From the NCBI GenBank assembly GCA_030830765.1, contig JAURMJ010000078.1:1-5668 (forward strand): DNA of 5,668 nucleotides, given 5' to 3'. A program made the translations under genes and the position numbers. The notes beneath the pieces are model-generated. The model worked only from the letters and a program-made list of their open reading frames with translations. It was not told where the DNA came from and made no database searches. Positions 1-5,668 of this stretch are shown here, piece after piece (within the stretch, counting starts at the first letter, position 1; each line of letters starts with the position of its first letter). This DNA is from Quisquiliibacterium sp. Its GTDB lineage: Bacteria; Pseudomonadota; Gammaproteobacteria; Burkholderiales; Burkholderiaceae_E.

Positions 1-1149
1 CGAACGCCCGGAAAAATCCTGCTCGCCGTACAGACGGATGCAGATCCCGTCCATGACCCGCCCGCAACGCCCCGAACGCTGATTGGCTGCGGCCTGTGAA
101 ACCGGTTCGATCTGTAATTGCTCGACTTTGCTGCGATAACGGTAACGTTTGACTCGCGCGGTTCCGGTATCGACCACATAACGGATGCCGGGCACCGTCA
201 ACGAGGTCTCGGCCACATTTGTGGCCAGCACGATGCGCCGCCCGCTGGAGGCGGAAAAAACCCGCTGCTGCTCTGCAGCCGACAGCCGCGAGAACAGCGG
301 CAGCACCTCGAGCGGCCCTCGCCCAAACGCAGCAGGGCCACGCGCGCTTGCAGCTCTTGCATGCGCGCGACGCAGATGATCGGCCACGTCGCGGATCTCG
401 CGCTCTCCAGGCAGGAACACCAGCACGTCCCCTGGCGCCTCACGCCAGAGTTCGTCGATGGACTCTTCAATCCGCGAGGGCAGATCGGTCTCATCGTCGT
501 CATCACGCTGCTGCTCATCGAAGCTGCGATAACGGATCTCGACCGGGAAAGTGCGCCCGGACACTTCAATGACCGGCGCGGGCCTTCCCCGCTCGCCGAA
601 ATGCTCGGCAAAGCGCTGCGCATCAATCGTGGCCGACGTGATGATGACCTTCAGATCCTTGCGGCGCGGACCGGCCAGCAGCTGCTTCAGATACCCGAGC
701 AGGAAGTCGATGTTCAGGCTGCGCTCATGCGCCTCATCGACAATGATCGTGTCGTACTGACGCAGGTGCCGATCATGCAGCGTCTCGGCCAGCAGGATGC
801 CGTCGGTCATCAGCTTGATCGATGCGCCTTGCGTGAATTTCTCGTTGAACCGGATCTTGTAGCCAACGTTGAGACCCAGCGGCGTACCGATCTCCTCGGC
901 AATGCGGCGTGCCACTGCAGTGGCTGCGATGCGACGCGGCTGCGTATGCCCAATCAGGCCCTTCTGGCCACGCCCAGCCAGCGCTGCAGCAATCTTGGGC
1001 AACTGCGTGGTCTTGCCCGATCCGGTCTCACCGCAGATGATGACAACCGGATGCTCGCGGATCGCACGCGCGATCTCATCACGACGCGCGCTGACCGGCA
1101 GCGATTCGGGAAATTCAAGAGCGGGAAGCGGGCGCAGAACGACGGTCAC
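1..1149 (-). CDS. hrpA: ATP-dependent RNA helicase HrpA, DEAH box (N-terminal part; runs off left edge)
   Basis: The gene encodes a DEAH-box RNA helicase of the HrpA family, cytoplasmic ATP-driven enzymes tied to mRNA processing and rescue of stalled ribosomes. The frame is open from 1149 to base 1, giving 383 residues with no stop. HrpA proteins are usually about 1300 residues, so about 70% lies outside the window. Visible motifs in order are motif I GETGSGKT (40-47), motif II DEAH (138-141), motif III SAT (172-174), motif [10 protein letters not shown] (310-318) and motif [10 protein letters not shown] (357-364); both RecA-like domains are therefore present. GTG at 1149 is the only usable start: an in-frame TAG lies 33 bases upstream, with no other ATG/GTG/TTG before motif I. 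There is no Shine-Dalgarno sequence, and a TATAAT ends six bases before the GTG. The gene is divergent from argA. Residues 262-278 are Ala/Arg/Gly-rich and look out of frame (see findings). The paralogue HrpB is less likely given the close HrpA match around motifs V and VI. Confidence 0.96.
   Translation of the reverse strand, partial: MTVVLRPLPALEFPESLPVSARRDEIARAIREHPVVIICGETGSGKTTQLPKIAAALAGRGQKGLIGHTQPRRIAATAVARRIAEEIGTPLGLNVGYKIRFNEKFTQGASIKLMTDGILLAETLHDRHLRQYDTIIVDEAHERSLNIDFLLGYLKQLLAGPRRKDLKVIITSATIDAQRFAEHFGERGRPAPVIEVSGRTFPVEIRYRSFDEQQRDDDDETDLPSRIEESIDELWREAPGDVLVFLPGEREIRDVADHLRRAHARAASARGPAAFGRGPLEVLPLFSRLSAAEQQRVFSASSGRRIVLATNVAETSLTVPGIRYVVDTGTARVKRYRYRSKVEQLQIEPVSQAAANQRSGRCGRVMDGICIRLYGEQDFSGRS
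316..366 (-). other. Anomalous 17-codon tract inside hrpA, possible compensated double frameshift
   Basis: In the hrpA frame this tract reads as Ala/Arg/Gly-rich residues 262-278 and uses codons unlike the rest of the gene: GCA, AGA, GCT, CCT, TTT, CGA. About 7 of its 17 third positions are G or C. Shifted by one base (first bases at 362, 359 and so on down to 317), it reads [16 protein letters not shown], with 13 of 16 third positions G or C, which matches the genome's style. The hrpA frame itself is not broken. The tract lies between [16 protein letters not shown] and [12 protein letters not shown], where E. coli HrpA, as I remember it, has only a short linker. Two opposite indels, natural or from sequencing, would explain it. 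Confidence 0.5.
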
Positions 1150-1155
1150 GGTGAA

Positions 1156-1163
1156 ATTATAAT
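1156..1163. promoter_or_regulatory. Palindromic ATTATAAT: overlapping -10 boxes for divergent hrpA and argA
   Basis: The 8-base palindrome ATTATAAT contains a consensus TATAAT on each strand: 1158-1163 on plus, toward argA, and 1161-1156 on minus, toward hrpA. On minus, standard spacing puts transcription start exactly on the G of the hrpA GTG at 1149, predicting a leaderless message. On plus, it puts the start near 1170, giving a leader of about 24 bases to the argA ATG. I see no convincing -35 hexamer or extended -10 (TGn) on either side, so promoter strength is unclear and an activator may be needed. The location, in an otherwise GC-rich 44-base gap between divergent genes, is the main support. 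Confidence 0.5.
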
Positions 1164-1193
1164 GACGGGCATCACGAACCTAGGCAGGTGGCA

Positions 1194-2522
1194 ATGAACA
1201 GTGCAGCAGTCCAACCCGAAGAGGACCAGTTCGTCGCCTGGCTGCGTGCGGTGGCGCCCTATATCCACGCGTTTCGAGGCAAGACCTTCGTGGTCGCCTT
1301 CCCAGGTGAACTGGTCACCCAGGGCCTGCTGAACGGACTCGTGCAAGACGTCAGCCTGCTGCATGCAATGGGGATGCGCATGGTTGTTGTCTTCGGCTCA
1401 CGCCCGCAGGTGAATGAGCAGTTGCGCCTGCGTGGCGGAGAGGTACGCTATGAGGACGGCATCCGAATCACCGATGCGCTGGCCCTTGAATGCGTCAAGG
1501 AGGCTGCGGGCGAGATGCGCCTGGACATCGAGGCTGCGTTCTCGCAGGGATTGCCCAACACACCGATGGCGCACGCCAGCGTGAGAGTGGTCTCGGGCAA
1601 CCTGGTCAGTGCACGTCCGGTCGGTATCGTCGATGGCGTGGACTACATGTACACCGGCCTTGCTCGCAAGGTCGATGCGCAGACCATACGCTTCGCGCTG
1701 AACTCGAACGCGATCGTTCTGATTTCCAATCTCGGCTTTTCACCGACCGGCGAAGCCTTCAACCTGACGATGGAGGATGTCGCGTCAACGACTGCCATCG
1801 CCTTGGACGCAGACAAGTTGATCTTCGTTACCGAGACGCCGGGCATCACCGACGAGAACGGGGCATTGATGAATGAAATCTCCGAGGCCGAAGCAACATC
1901 ACTGCTCGAAAAAGGCTATCTCTCTGCAGAATCAGCCGGTTACCTGAAATATGCGCTCCAGGCCTGCGAAGGCGGTGTTGCCCGTGCCCATGTGATCCCG
2001 TTCGCACGGGACGGCAGCATTCTGCTTGAATTATTCCGGCATGAAGGCGTGGGGTCGATGCTCGTCGAAGAGACGCTGGAGGAGTTACGCGAAGCGAGCC
2101 TGGACGATGTTGCTGGCATCGTGGCATTGATCAGCCCCCTTGAAAAAGACGGTACTCTGGTCAAGCGTGACAGGACCCTGATCGAACGTGAGGCGGCCAA
2201 CTTCAGTGTCATTGAGCATGACGGCGTCATCTTCGGCTGCGCAGCGCTGTACCCATACCCGGAAGACGGCATTGCCGAGATGGCCTGTCTGGCGGTGAAC
2301 CCTCTGGTTCAAAGCCGCGGCGATGGCGAGCGGCTCCTCAAACGCATCGAGGTGCGGGCCCGTGCACTCGGACTCAAGCGCCTGTTCGTGTTGACCACGC
2401 GGACGACTCACTGGTTCCTGCGCCGTGGATTCGTCCTGGCGAGCATCGACGCCCTGCCGGCTGAGCGACAGAATTTCTACAATTGGCAGCGCCGCTCTCA
2501 GGTGCTCATCAAGCAGCTTTGA
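1194..2522 (+). CDS. argA: N-acetylglutamate synthase (amino-acid N-acetyltransferase) ArgA
   Basis: This 442-residue protein should catalyse acetyl-CoA plus L-glutamate to N-acetylglutamate, the committed cytoplasmic step of arginine synthesis. It is colinear with E. coli ArgA, which has almost the same length. Residues 1-285 form the amino-acid-kinase-like domain that carries the arginine feedback site in this family ([15 protein letters not shown] 19-33, FGSRPQV 67-73, [10 protein letters not shown] 146-155, GEAFNLT 186-192). Residues 298-440 form the GNAT acetyltransferase domain, with EMACLAVNP (362-370), an acetyl-CoA loop of the QxxGxG type (Q373, G376, G378), [16 protein letters not shown] (398-413) and the C-terminal [13 protein letters not shown] 1194 is chosen because it has AGG five bases upstream; GTG 1188 would add only two residues. 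The gene is divergent from hrpA and 41 bases upstream of yggX. P37 is odd: it sits where relatives I recall have Gly in a GGE motif. Confidence 0.96.
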   Translation: MNSAAVQPEEDQFVAWLRAVAPYIHAFRGKTFVVAFPGELVTQGLLNGLVQDVSLLHAMGMRMVVVFGSRPQVNEQLRLRGGEVRYEDGIRITDALALECVKEAAGEMRLDIEAAFSQGLPNTPMAHASVRVVSGNLVSARPVGIVDGVDYMYTGLARKVDAQTIRFALNSNAIVLISNLGFSPTGEAFNLTMEDVASTTAIALDADKLIFVTETPGITDENGALMNEISEAEATSLLEKGYLSAESAGYLKYALQACEGGVARAHVIPFARDGSILLELFRHEGVGSMLVEETLEELREASLDDVAGIVALISPLEKDGTLVKRDRTLIEREAANFSVIEHDGVIFGCAALYPYPEDGIAEMACLAVNPLVQSRGDGERLLKRIEVRARALGLKRLFVLTTRTTHWFLRRGFVLASIDALPAERQNFYNWQRRSQVLIKQL

Positions 2523-2528
2523 AACCGA

Positions 2529-2547
2529 TCCGGACCAAGTCCGGACC
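2529..2547 (+). repeat. Hairpin/direct repeat in the argA-yggX gap
   Basis: TCCGGAC (2529-2535) and GTCCGGA (2539-2545) form a perfect 7-bp stem with a 3-base CAA loop, six bases after the argA stop. Because TCCGGA is itself palindromic, the same bases also form a direct repeat TCCGGACC-AAG-TCCGGACC (2529-2536 and 2540-2547) with an 11-base period. No T-run follows, so it is not a standard intrinsic terminator. It could attenuate or stabilise the yggX part of an argA-yggX message, or be chance. The second arm ends about 18 bases before the yggX ATG. Confidence 0.5.
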
Positions 2548-2563
2548 CATCATGGAAACTGAA

Positions 2564-2836
2564 ATGGCAAGAACAGTGTTTTGCGTCAAGCTTCAAACAG
2601 AGGCTGAAGGTCTCGACTTCCCGCCTTACCCGGGCGAACTGGGTAAGAAACTCTGGGAAGGCGTCTCCAAAGAAGCCTGGCAGGCCTGGCTGAAGCATCA
2701 GACGATGCTGGTCAACGAGAACCGCCTTAACCTGGCTGACGCTCGGGCGCGCAAGTATCTGGCAACCCAGATGGAGAAATACTTCTTTGGGGAAGGCGCC
2801 GACAAGCCGGTCGGCTATGTGCCGCCGCAAGACTGA
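2564..2836 (+). CDS. yggX: Iron-trafficking / oxidative damage protection protein YggX
   Basis: This is a small cytoplasmic protein of 90 residues; E. coli YggX has 91. The family is linked to protection of labile Fe-S clusters from oxidation and to handling of Fe(II); the exact biochemical role is debated. The whole chain matches: [11 protein letters not shown] with the conserved Cys7, [17 protein letters not shown] (14-30), [18 protein letters not shown] (35-52), [12 protein letters not shown] (55-66) and the C-terminal YVPPQD. ATG 2564 gives the family's usual N-terminus and has GGA seven bases upstream. An in-frame ATG at 2552 would add four residues (METE). The gene follows argA by 41 bases on the same strand and is probably co-transcribed with it. 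It converges on rpiA with 30 bases between stop codons. Confidence 0.95.
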   Translation: MARTVFCVKLQTEAEGLDFPPYPGELGKKLWEGVSKEAWQAWLKHQTMLVNENRLNLADARARKYLATQMEKYFFGEGADKPVGYVPPQD

Positions 2837-2858
2837 GCCAAGAAAGGCACATGGTTGC

Positions 2859-2879
2859 GCGAAGGCTCACTGCCTTCGC
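2859..2879. terminator. Perfect hairpin between convergent yggX and rpiA, possible two-way terminator
   Basis: GCGAAGGC (2859-2866) and GCCTTCGC (2872-2879) form an exact 8-bp stem with a 5-base loop. The loop contains the rpiA stop codon (2867-2869 on plus, read on minus). The position between convergent genes fits termination from both sides. No U-run follows directly on either strand; the nearest on minus is TTTCTT about 12 bases on. It may therefore act with Rho, or protect 3' ends, rather than work as a classical intrinsic terminator. In addition TGAGCC (2834-2839) and GGCTCA (2864-2869) are inverted copies, so both genes end with TGA-GCC facing each other. Confidence 0.45.
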
Positions 2880-3544
2880 TCGATCCTGAGCACACCGCTT
2901 GCGCTTGCGACCAGCACAAGGTCGGCAGCCGACTGGGCAAACAGCCCGACAGTGACCACCCCAGGCCATTGGTTGATGACCGATTCAGTCGCCACTGGAT
3001 CGGTGATCGAAAGACCCGCGACATCCAGAATCAGATTGCCGTTGTCTGTCACAAAACCGGTTCGCTGCACAGGCGTTCCGCCCAGTGCCCGCAAGCGCAT
3101 CGCCACCAGTTCGCAGGCCATCGGAACCACCTCGACCGGAAGCGGGAAGCGGCCCAGCACCTCGACCTGCTTGCTCGCATCCACAATGCAAACAAACTTC
3201 TCGCTGGCCGCGGCCACAATTTTTTCCCTTGTGAGCGCGCCTCCACCGCCCTTGATCATCTGCAGGCGCGGATTGATTTCGTCGGCGCCGTCAACATAAA
3301 CGGGTACCCTGCGGCCGGCTGCGACCACGGTGTTCAGATCCAGAACTTCGATCCCGTTAGACCGCAGCCGGTCACTGCTGCGCTCAGAACTTGAGACTGC
3401 TCCGGCAATTCGGTCTCGGATTGCGCCGAGTTCATCAATAAAGAAATTGACCGTCGACCCGCTGCCGACTCCGACGAGTTCCCCCGGCACGACATCATCA
3501 ATCGCAGCCTTGGCTGCTGCCCGCTTCAGTTGATCCTGATCCAT
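2867..3544 (-). CDS. rpiA: Ribose-5-phosphate isomerase A
   Basis: The enzyme interconverts ribose 5-phosphate and ribulose 5-phosphate in the non-oxidative pentose phosphate pathway, in the cytoplasm. The protein has 225 residues (E. coli RpiA 219) and looks complete. Visible motifs are the phosphate-binding GVGSGST (25-31), [21 protein letters not shown] (51-71), YVDGADEIN (83-91), [13 protein letters not shown] (96-108), [18 protein letters not shown] (122-139) and [13 protein letters not shown] (163-175). Residues D85, D88, K98 and E107 line up with the E. coli active-site residues D81, D84, K94 and E103. ATG 3544 is chosen because it is preceded by AAGGCGGAAT, a good Shine-Dalgarno at normal spacing. 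The open frame reaches back to an ATG at 3580, but the extra 12 residues do not look like the family. It converges on yggX and is divergent from the SulP gene. Confidence 0.96.
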   Translation of the reverse strand: MDQDQLKRAAAKAAIDDVVPGELVGVGSGSTVNFFIDELGAIRDRIAGAVSSSERSSDRLRSNGIEVLDLNTVVAAGRRVPVYVDGADEINPRLQMIKGGGGALTREKIVAAASEKFVCIVDASKQVEVLGRFPLPVEVVPMACELVAMRLRALGGTPVQRTGFVTDNGNLILDVAGLSITDPVATESVINQWPGVVTVGLFAQSAADLVLVASASGVLRIERRQ

Positions 3545-3604
3545 ATTCCGCCTTTCTTGCGCTATGCTCACAACGCTCATTAACTGGCCTGCAAATTTAT
3601 CCCA
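3545..3604. promoter_or_regulatory. 60-base divergent gap between rpiA and the SulP gene
   Basis: This gap should hold the start signals of two divergent genes. The only clear element is the rpiA Shine-Dalgarno (AAGGCGG on minus, about 3549-3555). A direct repeat GCTCA-CAAC-GCTCA (3566-3570 and 3575-3579) is present and could be an operator half-site pair or chance. Candidate -10 sequences are weak (TATGCT at 3563-3568 on plus; GTTAAT on minus), and no good -35 pairs with them. No Shine-Dalgarno precedes the SulP ATG. Confidence 0.3.
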
Positions 3605-5377
3605 ATGATGCTCTCACTGCCGATCGAGTGGCTGCCCGCTTTAAACCGCCGAAGCCTTCGGGCGGATACGCTGGCCGGACTTGTCGGCGCGGCAATTCTG
3701 TTGCCGCAGGCCATGGCCTATGCAGTCATCGCAGGCCTTCCGCCAATCTACGGCATCTATTGCGCAATCGTACCGGCGATCATTGCCGCCCTGTTCGGTT
3801 CCTCGCGCCAGATGGTCAGCGGCCCCGCTGCGCCGATCTCAATTGTTGTGTTTGCCGCGGTCGCTCCTCTGGCCACGCCAGGCTCGGGTCAGTACATCAC
3901 ACTCGTGCTCACGCTGACCCTGCTGGTCGGCGTGATCCAGCTGGGGTTCGGGTTGATGAGGCTGGGCGCCTTGGTCAACTTCGTCTCGGACAGCGTCATT
4001 GTGGGCTTCACGGCAGGTGCAGCAGTGCTGATCGCAGCCAGTCAGATCGGCACCTTGCTTGGACTCCCAGCCAGTGGCGGCGGGAATCTGGCCACTGTAC
4101 TGGGCAAGCTGCCGCAGCGCCTGCACGAACTGAATCCCTACGCCACCGGCGTCGGCCTCGCAACGCTTTTGATGGGGATCGCTGCACGGCGTTGGCTGCC
4201 CCGGGTTCCCTACATCCTGGCTGCCATGATCGGGGGTACGCTGCTGTCGGTGGTGATCAATCTGGTGATGGGAGGCTCAGACAAGACCGGTATCCAGACA
4301 GTCGGTACGATCTCCTCGGCGCTCCCGCCCCTGTCACTCCCTGCGCTGGACATCGCCAGCTGGAGCACGTTGGCCAGTAGCGCGTTCGCATTGGCTGTGC
4401 TCGGACTGACCGAGGCCGTTTCGATCGCCCGTTCAATCGCGCTGCGCTCGGGGCAGGTGATCGACGGCGATCGTGAATTCATTGCGCAGGGACTCTCAAA
4501 TATTGGGGGGGCTTTCACCTCCAGTTATCCGTCCAGCGGCTCATTCACCCGCAGTGGTCTGAACCACCAGTCCGGCGCACAGACCGGCCTGGCGTCAATC
4601 CTCTCTTCGCTGATTGTGCTGCTGATCACACTGCTCTTTTCGCCAGCATTCTCGTTACTGCCCATGTCGTGCATTGCGGGCGTCTTGATGCTGGTGGCCT
4701 GGAAGCTGATCGATTTCGAGCAGATCCGGGCCCGGGTTCGAGCCAGTCGTGATGAAGCCTGGATCGTTGGCGTGACACTGATGGCCACGCTGATTGCCAA
4801 CCTTGAATTCGCGATCTATGTGGGCATTCTGGTGTCGTTGGCGCTTTATCTGAACCGCACGGTCAAGCCGCCACTGACCCGAGCAATGCCTGCGCACCTG
4901 CCCGGTACCTATCACTTCGTACGCGAGCACAATCGTCCGGAATGCCCGCAACTGGCCATCCGTTTTCTGGATGGCTCACTGTTCTTTGCTGCAATTGCCC
5001 ATACCCGCCGGGAACTGGCCCGACTGCGCAAGGACCGTCCAGACGCAAAATACATGCTGCTTCTATGCAGTGGCGTCAACCATTGCGATGTTGCCGGCTC
5101 GGAACTGATCTCTGACGAGGCGCGGCGCCGTCGCGCAGCAGGTGGCGACCTGTACCTGCACAATGTGAAGGAACCTGTCCTGGCGATGCTCGACTCGACG
5201 GGGGTCTACGACGCCATGGGCAAATCGAATGTCTTTGATGCAGGCGCCTCGACCATTGAATCAGTGGTCGAGCAGCTTGACCCAAAGGTGTGTGCGCAAT
5301 GCACGCTCCGGTCTTTCCATTGCTGCCCGCCGCTGCCGGCTGATGAGGATGGCGATGACAAGCCTGCACCGGGGTGA
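3605..5377 (+). CDS. SulP-family inorganic anion transporter with C-terminal STAS domain
   Basis: This 590-residue inner-membrane protein belongs to the SulP (SLC26-like) family, which moves sulfate, bicarbonate, dicarboxylates or similar anions; the substrate cannot be read from sequence. Hydrophobic segments fill about residues 22-220 and 250-416. Family motifs are [20 protein letters not shown] (28-47), [21 protein letters not shown] (48-68), [11 protein letters not shown] (70-80), [18 protein letters not shown] (267-284) and ALGLANI-like [20 protein letters not shown] (295-314) with FTRSGLN (314-320). A cytoplasmic STAS domain spans about 445-555, with the loop [11 protein letters not shown] (490-500). 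The tail carries C563, C566, H572, C573 and C574, then an acidic end. ATG 3605 or the next ATG 3608 must be the start, since TAA 3581-3583 lies in frame upstream; neither has a Shine-Dalgarno. It stands alone, divergent from rpiA, with no sulfate-assimilation or carbonic anhydrase gene beside it. Confidence 0.93.
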   Translation: MMLSLPIEWLPALNRRSLRADTLAGLVGAAILLPQAMAYAVIAGLPPIYGIYCAIVPAIIAALFGSSRQMVSGPAAPISIVVFAAVAPLATPGSGQYITLVLTLTLLVGVIQLGFGLMRLGALVNFVSDSVIVGFTAGAAVLIAASQIGTLLGLPASGGGNLATVLGKLPQRLHELNPYATGVGLATLLMGIAARRWLPRVPYILAAMIGGTLLSVVINLVMGGSDKTGIQTVGTISSALPPLSLPALDIASWSTLASSAFALAVLGLTEAVSIARSIALRSGQVIDGDREFIAQGLSNIGGAFTSSYPSSGSFTRSGLNHQSGAQTGLASILSSLIVLLITLLFSPAFSLLPMSCIAGVLMLVAWKLIDFEQIRARVRASRDEAWIVGVTLMATLIANLEFAIYVGILVSLALYLNRTVKPPLTRAMPAHLPGTYHFVREHNRPECPQLAIRFLDGSLFFAAIAHTRRELARLRKDRPDAKYMLLLCSGVNHCDVAGSELISDEARRRRAAGGDLYLHNVKEPVLAMLDSTGVYDAMGKSNVFDAGASTIESVVEQLDPKVCAQCTLRSFHCCPPLPADEDGDDKPAPG

Positions 5378-5390
5378 CCGCCCGGGGCCA

Positions 5391-5414
5391 AGTCAATTGC
5401 GTTGATTTTCTTTC
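5391..5414 (+). terminator. Weak terminator-like hairpin after the SulP gene
   Basis: TCAA (5393-5396) and TTGA (5402-5405) form a short A/T-rich stem around a 5-base loop, extendable to six pairs with one G-T at 5391-5407. It is followed by a T-rich run (TTTTCTTT, 5406-5413) on plus. A second small stem, CCGGG/CCCGG (5369-5373 and 5381-5385), overlaps the stop codon. The T-run fits a plus-strand terminator that shields the opposing tRNA genes, but the stem is weak. Confidence 0.3.
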
Positions 5415-5420
5415 GGGGGG

Positions 5421-5496
5421 TGGGGTGGCTGATGGGATTCGAACCCACGACAACCGGAATCACAATCCGGGACTCTACCCCTGAGCTACAGCCACC
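5421..5496 (-). tRNA. tRNA-His (anticodon GUG)
   Basis: The minus strand folds as a complete cloverleaf. The acceptor stem is GTGGCTG/CAGCCAC (5489-5495 with 5425-5431). The anticodon stem CCGGA/TCCGG encloses the loop TTGTGAT, with the anticodon at 5461-5463. The T arm is CGTGG-GTTCGAA-type with TTCGAAT. C73 is at 5424 and CCA is encoded at 5421-5423. The extra G at position -1, needed for histidyl-tRNA synthetase recognition, is encoded at 5496 and faces C73. It lies 24 bases downstream of tRNA-Arg on the same strand, so both are probably processed from one precursor. No clear terminator follows on minus before the SulP stop at 5377. Confidence 0.97.
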
Positions 5497-5520
5497 ATCG
5501 TAAAACATGGCCATTGGGAA

Positions 5521-5597
<77 letters not shown>

Positions 5598-5617
5598 CGA
5601 TCTGTCGGGTCCGCAAA

Positions 5618-5643
5618 CGCAATCAGTACGGCATTGCGCTTTT
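5618..5643. repeat. Inverted repeat upstream of the tRNA pair
   Basis: CGCAAT (5618-5623) and ATTGCG (5633-5638) are inverted copies around a 9-base loop, followed on plus by C and TTTT (5640-5643). Read on plus it resembles a weak terminator. Read on minus it lies in the leader or promoter region of the tRNA unit. I could not place a convincing -35/-10 pair for the tRNAs in 5598-5668, so their promoter may lie beyond the edge. Confidence 0.3.
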
Positions 5644-5668
5644 ATCGGGAGCGTCCTGGTCGGGGCGA

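Noticed and set aside
198..626. A 142-codon minus-strand frame that overlaps hrpA out of phase
   Set aside because: Only the stretch around 317-362 reads naturally; the rest is Ser/Arg/Cys-rich shadow. The natural stretch is better explained as displaced hrpA coding, so it is reported as a finding instead.
1188..1193. GTG 1188 as the argA start
   Set aside because: ATG 1194 has better spacing to AGG at 1186-1188, whereas the GTG overlaps that AGG. It would add only Met-Ala.
118..1197. A 359-codon plus-strand open frame covering almost all of the hrpA region
   Set aside because: It is exactly antisense to hrpA, whose helicase motifs are unmistakable on minus. Its product resembles nothing I know, and long antisense frames are expected from the GC-rich third positions of the real gene.
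2552..2563. ATG 2552 as the yggX start
   Set aside because: The family begins at the MxRTVFC-like N-terminus, matching ATG 2564, which also has GGA at proper spacing. It cannot be fully excluded.
3545..3580. ATG 3580 (minus) as the rpiA start
   Set aside because: The 12 added residues do not fit the family, and they would bury the strong AAGGCGG site that serves ATG 3544.
3628..4380. A 250-codon plus-strand frame inside the SulP gene
   Set aside because: It is out of phase with a clear transporter, rich in Arg/His/Gly/Cys and without recognisable motifs, as expected of a shifted reading of GC-rich coding DNA.

Overview
This window looks like an ordinary housekeeping stretch of a high-GC proteobacterial chromosome. 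A betaproteobacterium, probably Burkholderiales-like, is the best guess. The reasons are the GC-rich codon use, the argA-yggX pairing, a bifunctional-type ArgA (amino-acid-kinase-like domain plus GNAT domain), an HrpA with a very short N-terminus, and tRNA genes with encoded CCA ends. The lineage is inferred from protein resemblance and gene order recalled from memory, not from a search.

Layout. Bases 1-1149 (minus strand) hold the N-terminal 383 codons of the DEAH-box RNA helicase HrpA, which runs off the left edge. A 44-base divergent gap follows, with the palindrome ATTATAAT that can serve as a -10 box in both directions. On the plus strand come argA (N-acetylglutamate synthase, 1194-2522) and, 41 bases later, yggX (iron-trafficking/oxidative damage protection protein, 2564-2836). 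rpiA (ribose-5-phosphate isomerase A, 2867-3544) converges on yggX from the minus strand, and a perfect hairpin overlaps the rpiA stop codon. A 60-base divergent gap separates rpiA from a plus-strand SulP anion transporter with a C-terminal STAS domain (3605-5377). The right end carries two minus-strand tRNA genes, tRNA-Arg(UCU) then tRNA-His(GUG) in transcription order, probably co-transcribed from a promoter beyond or near the right edge.

How the genes relate. They belong to separate core functions: RNA processing or ribosome rescue, the first step of arginine synthesis, protection of Fe-S enzymes, the non-oxidative pentose phosphate pathway, inorganic anion uptake, and translation. Only argA-yggX looks like a transcriptional unit. 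I see no mobile element, CRISPR array, toxin-antitoxin pair, phage gene or new multi-gene system.

The points most worth a second look are: a 17-codon tract in hrpA whose codon pattern fits a different reading frame, suggesting two compensating indels; the shared palindromic -10, which predicts a leaderless GUG-start hrpA transcript; and a Cys/His cluster in the C-terminal tail of the SulP protein.
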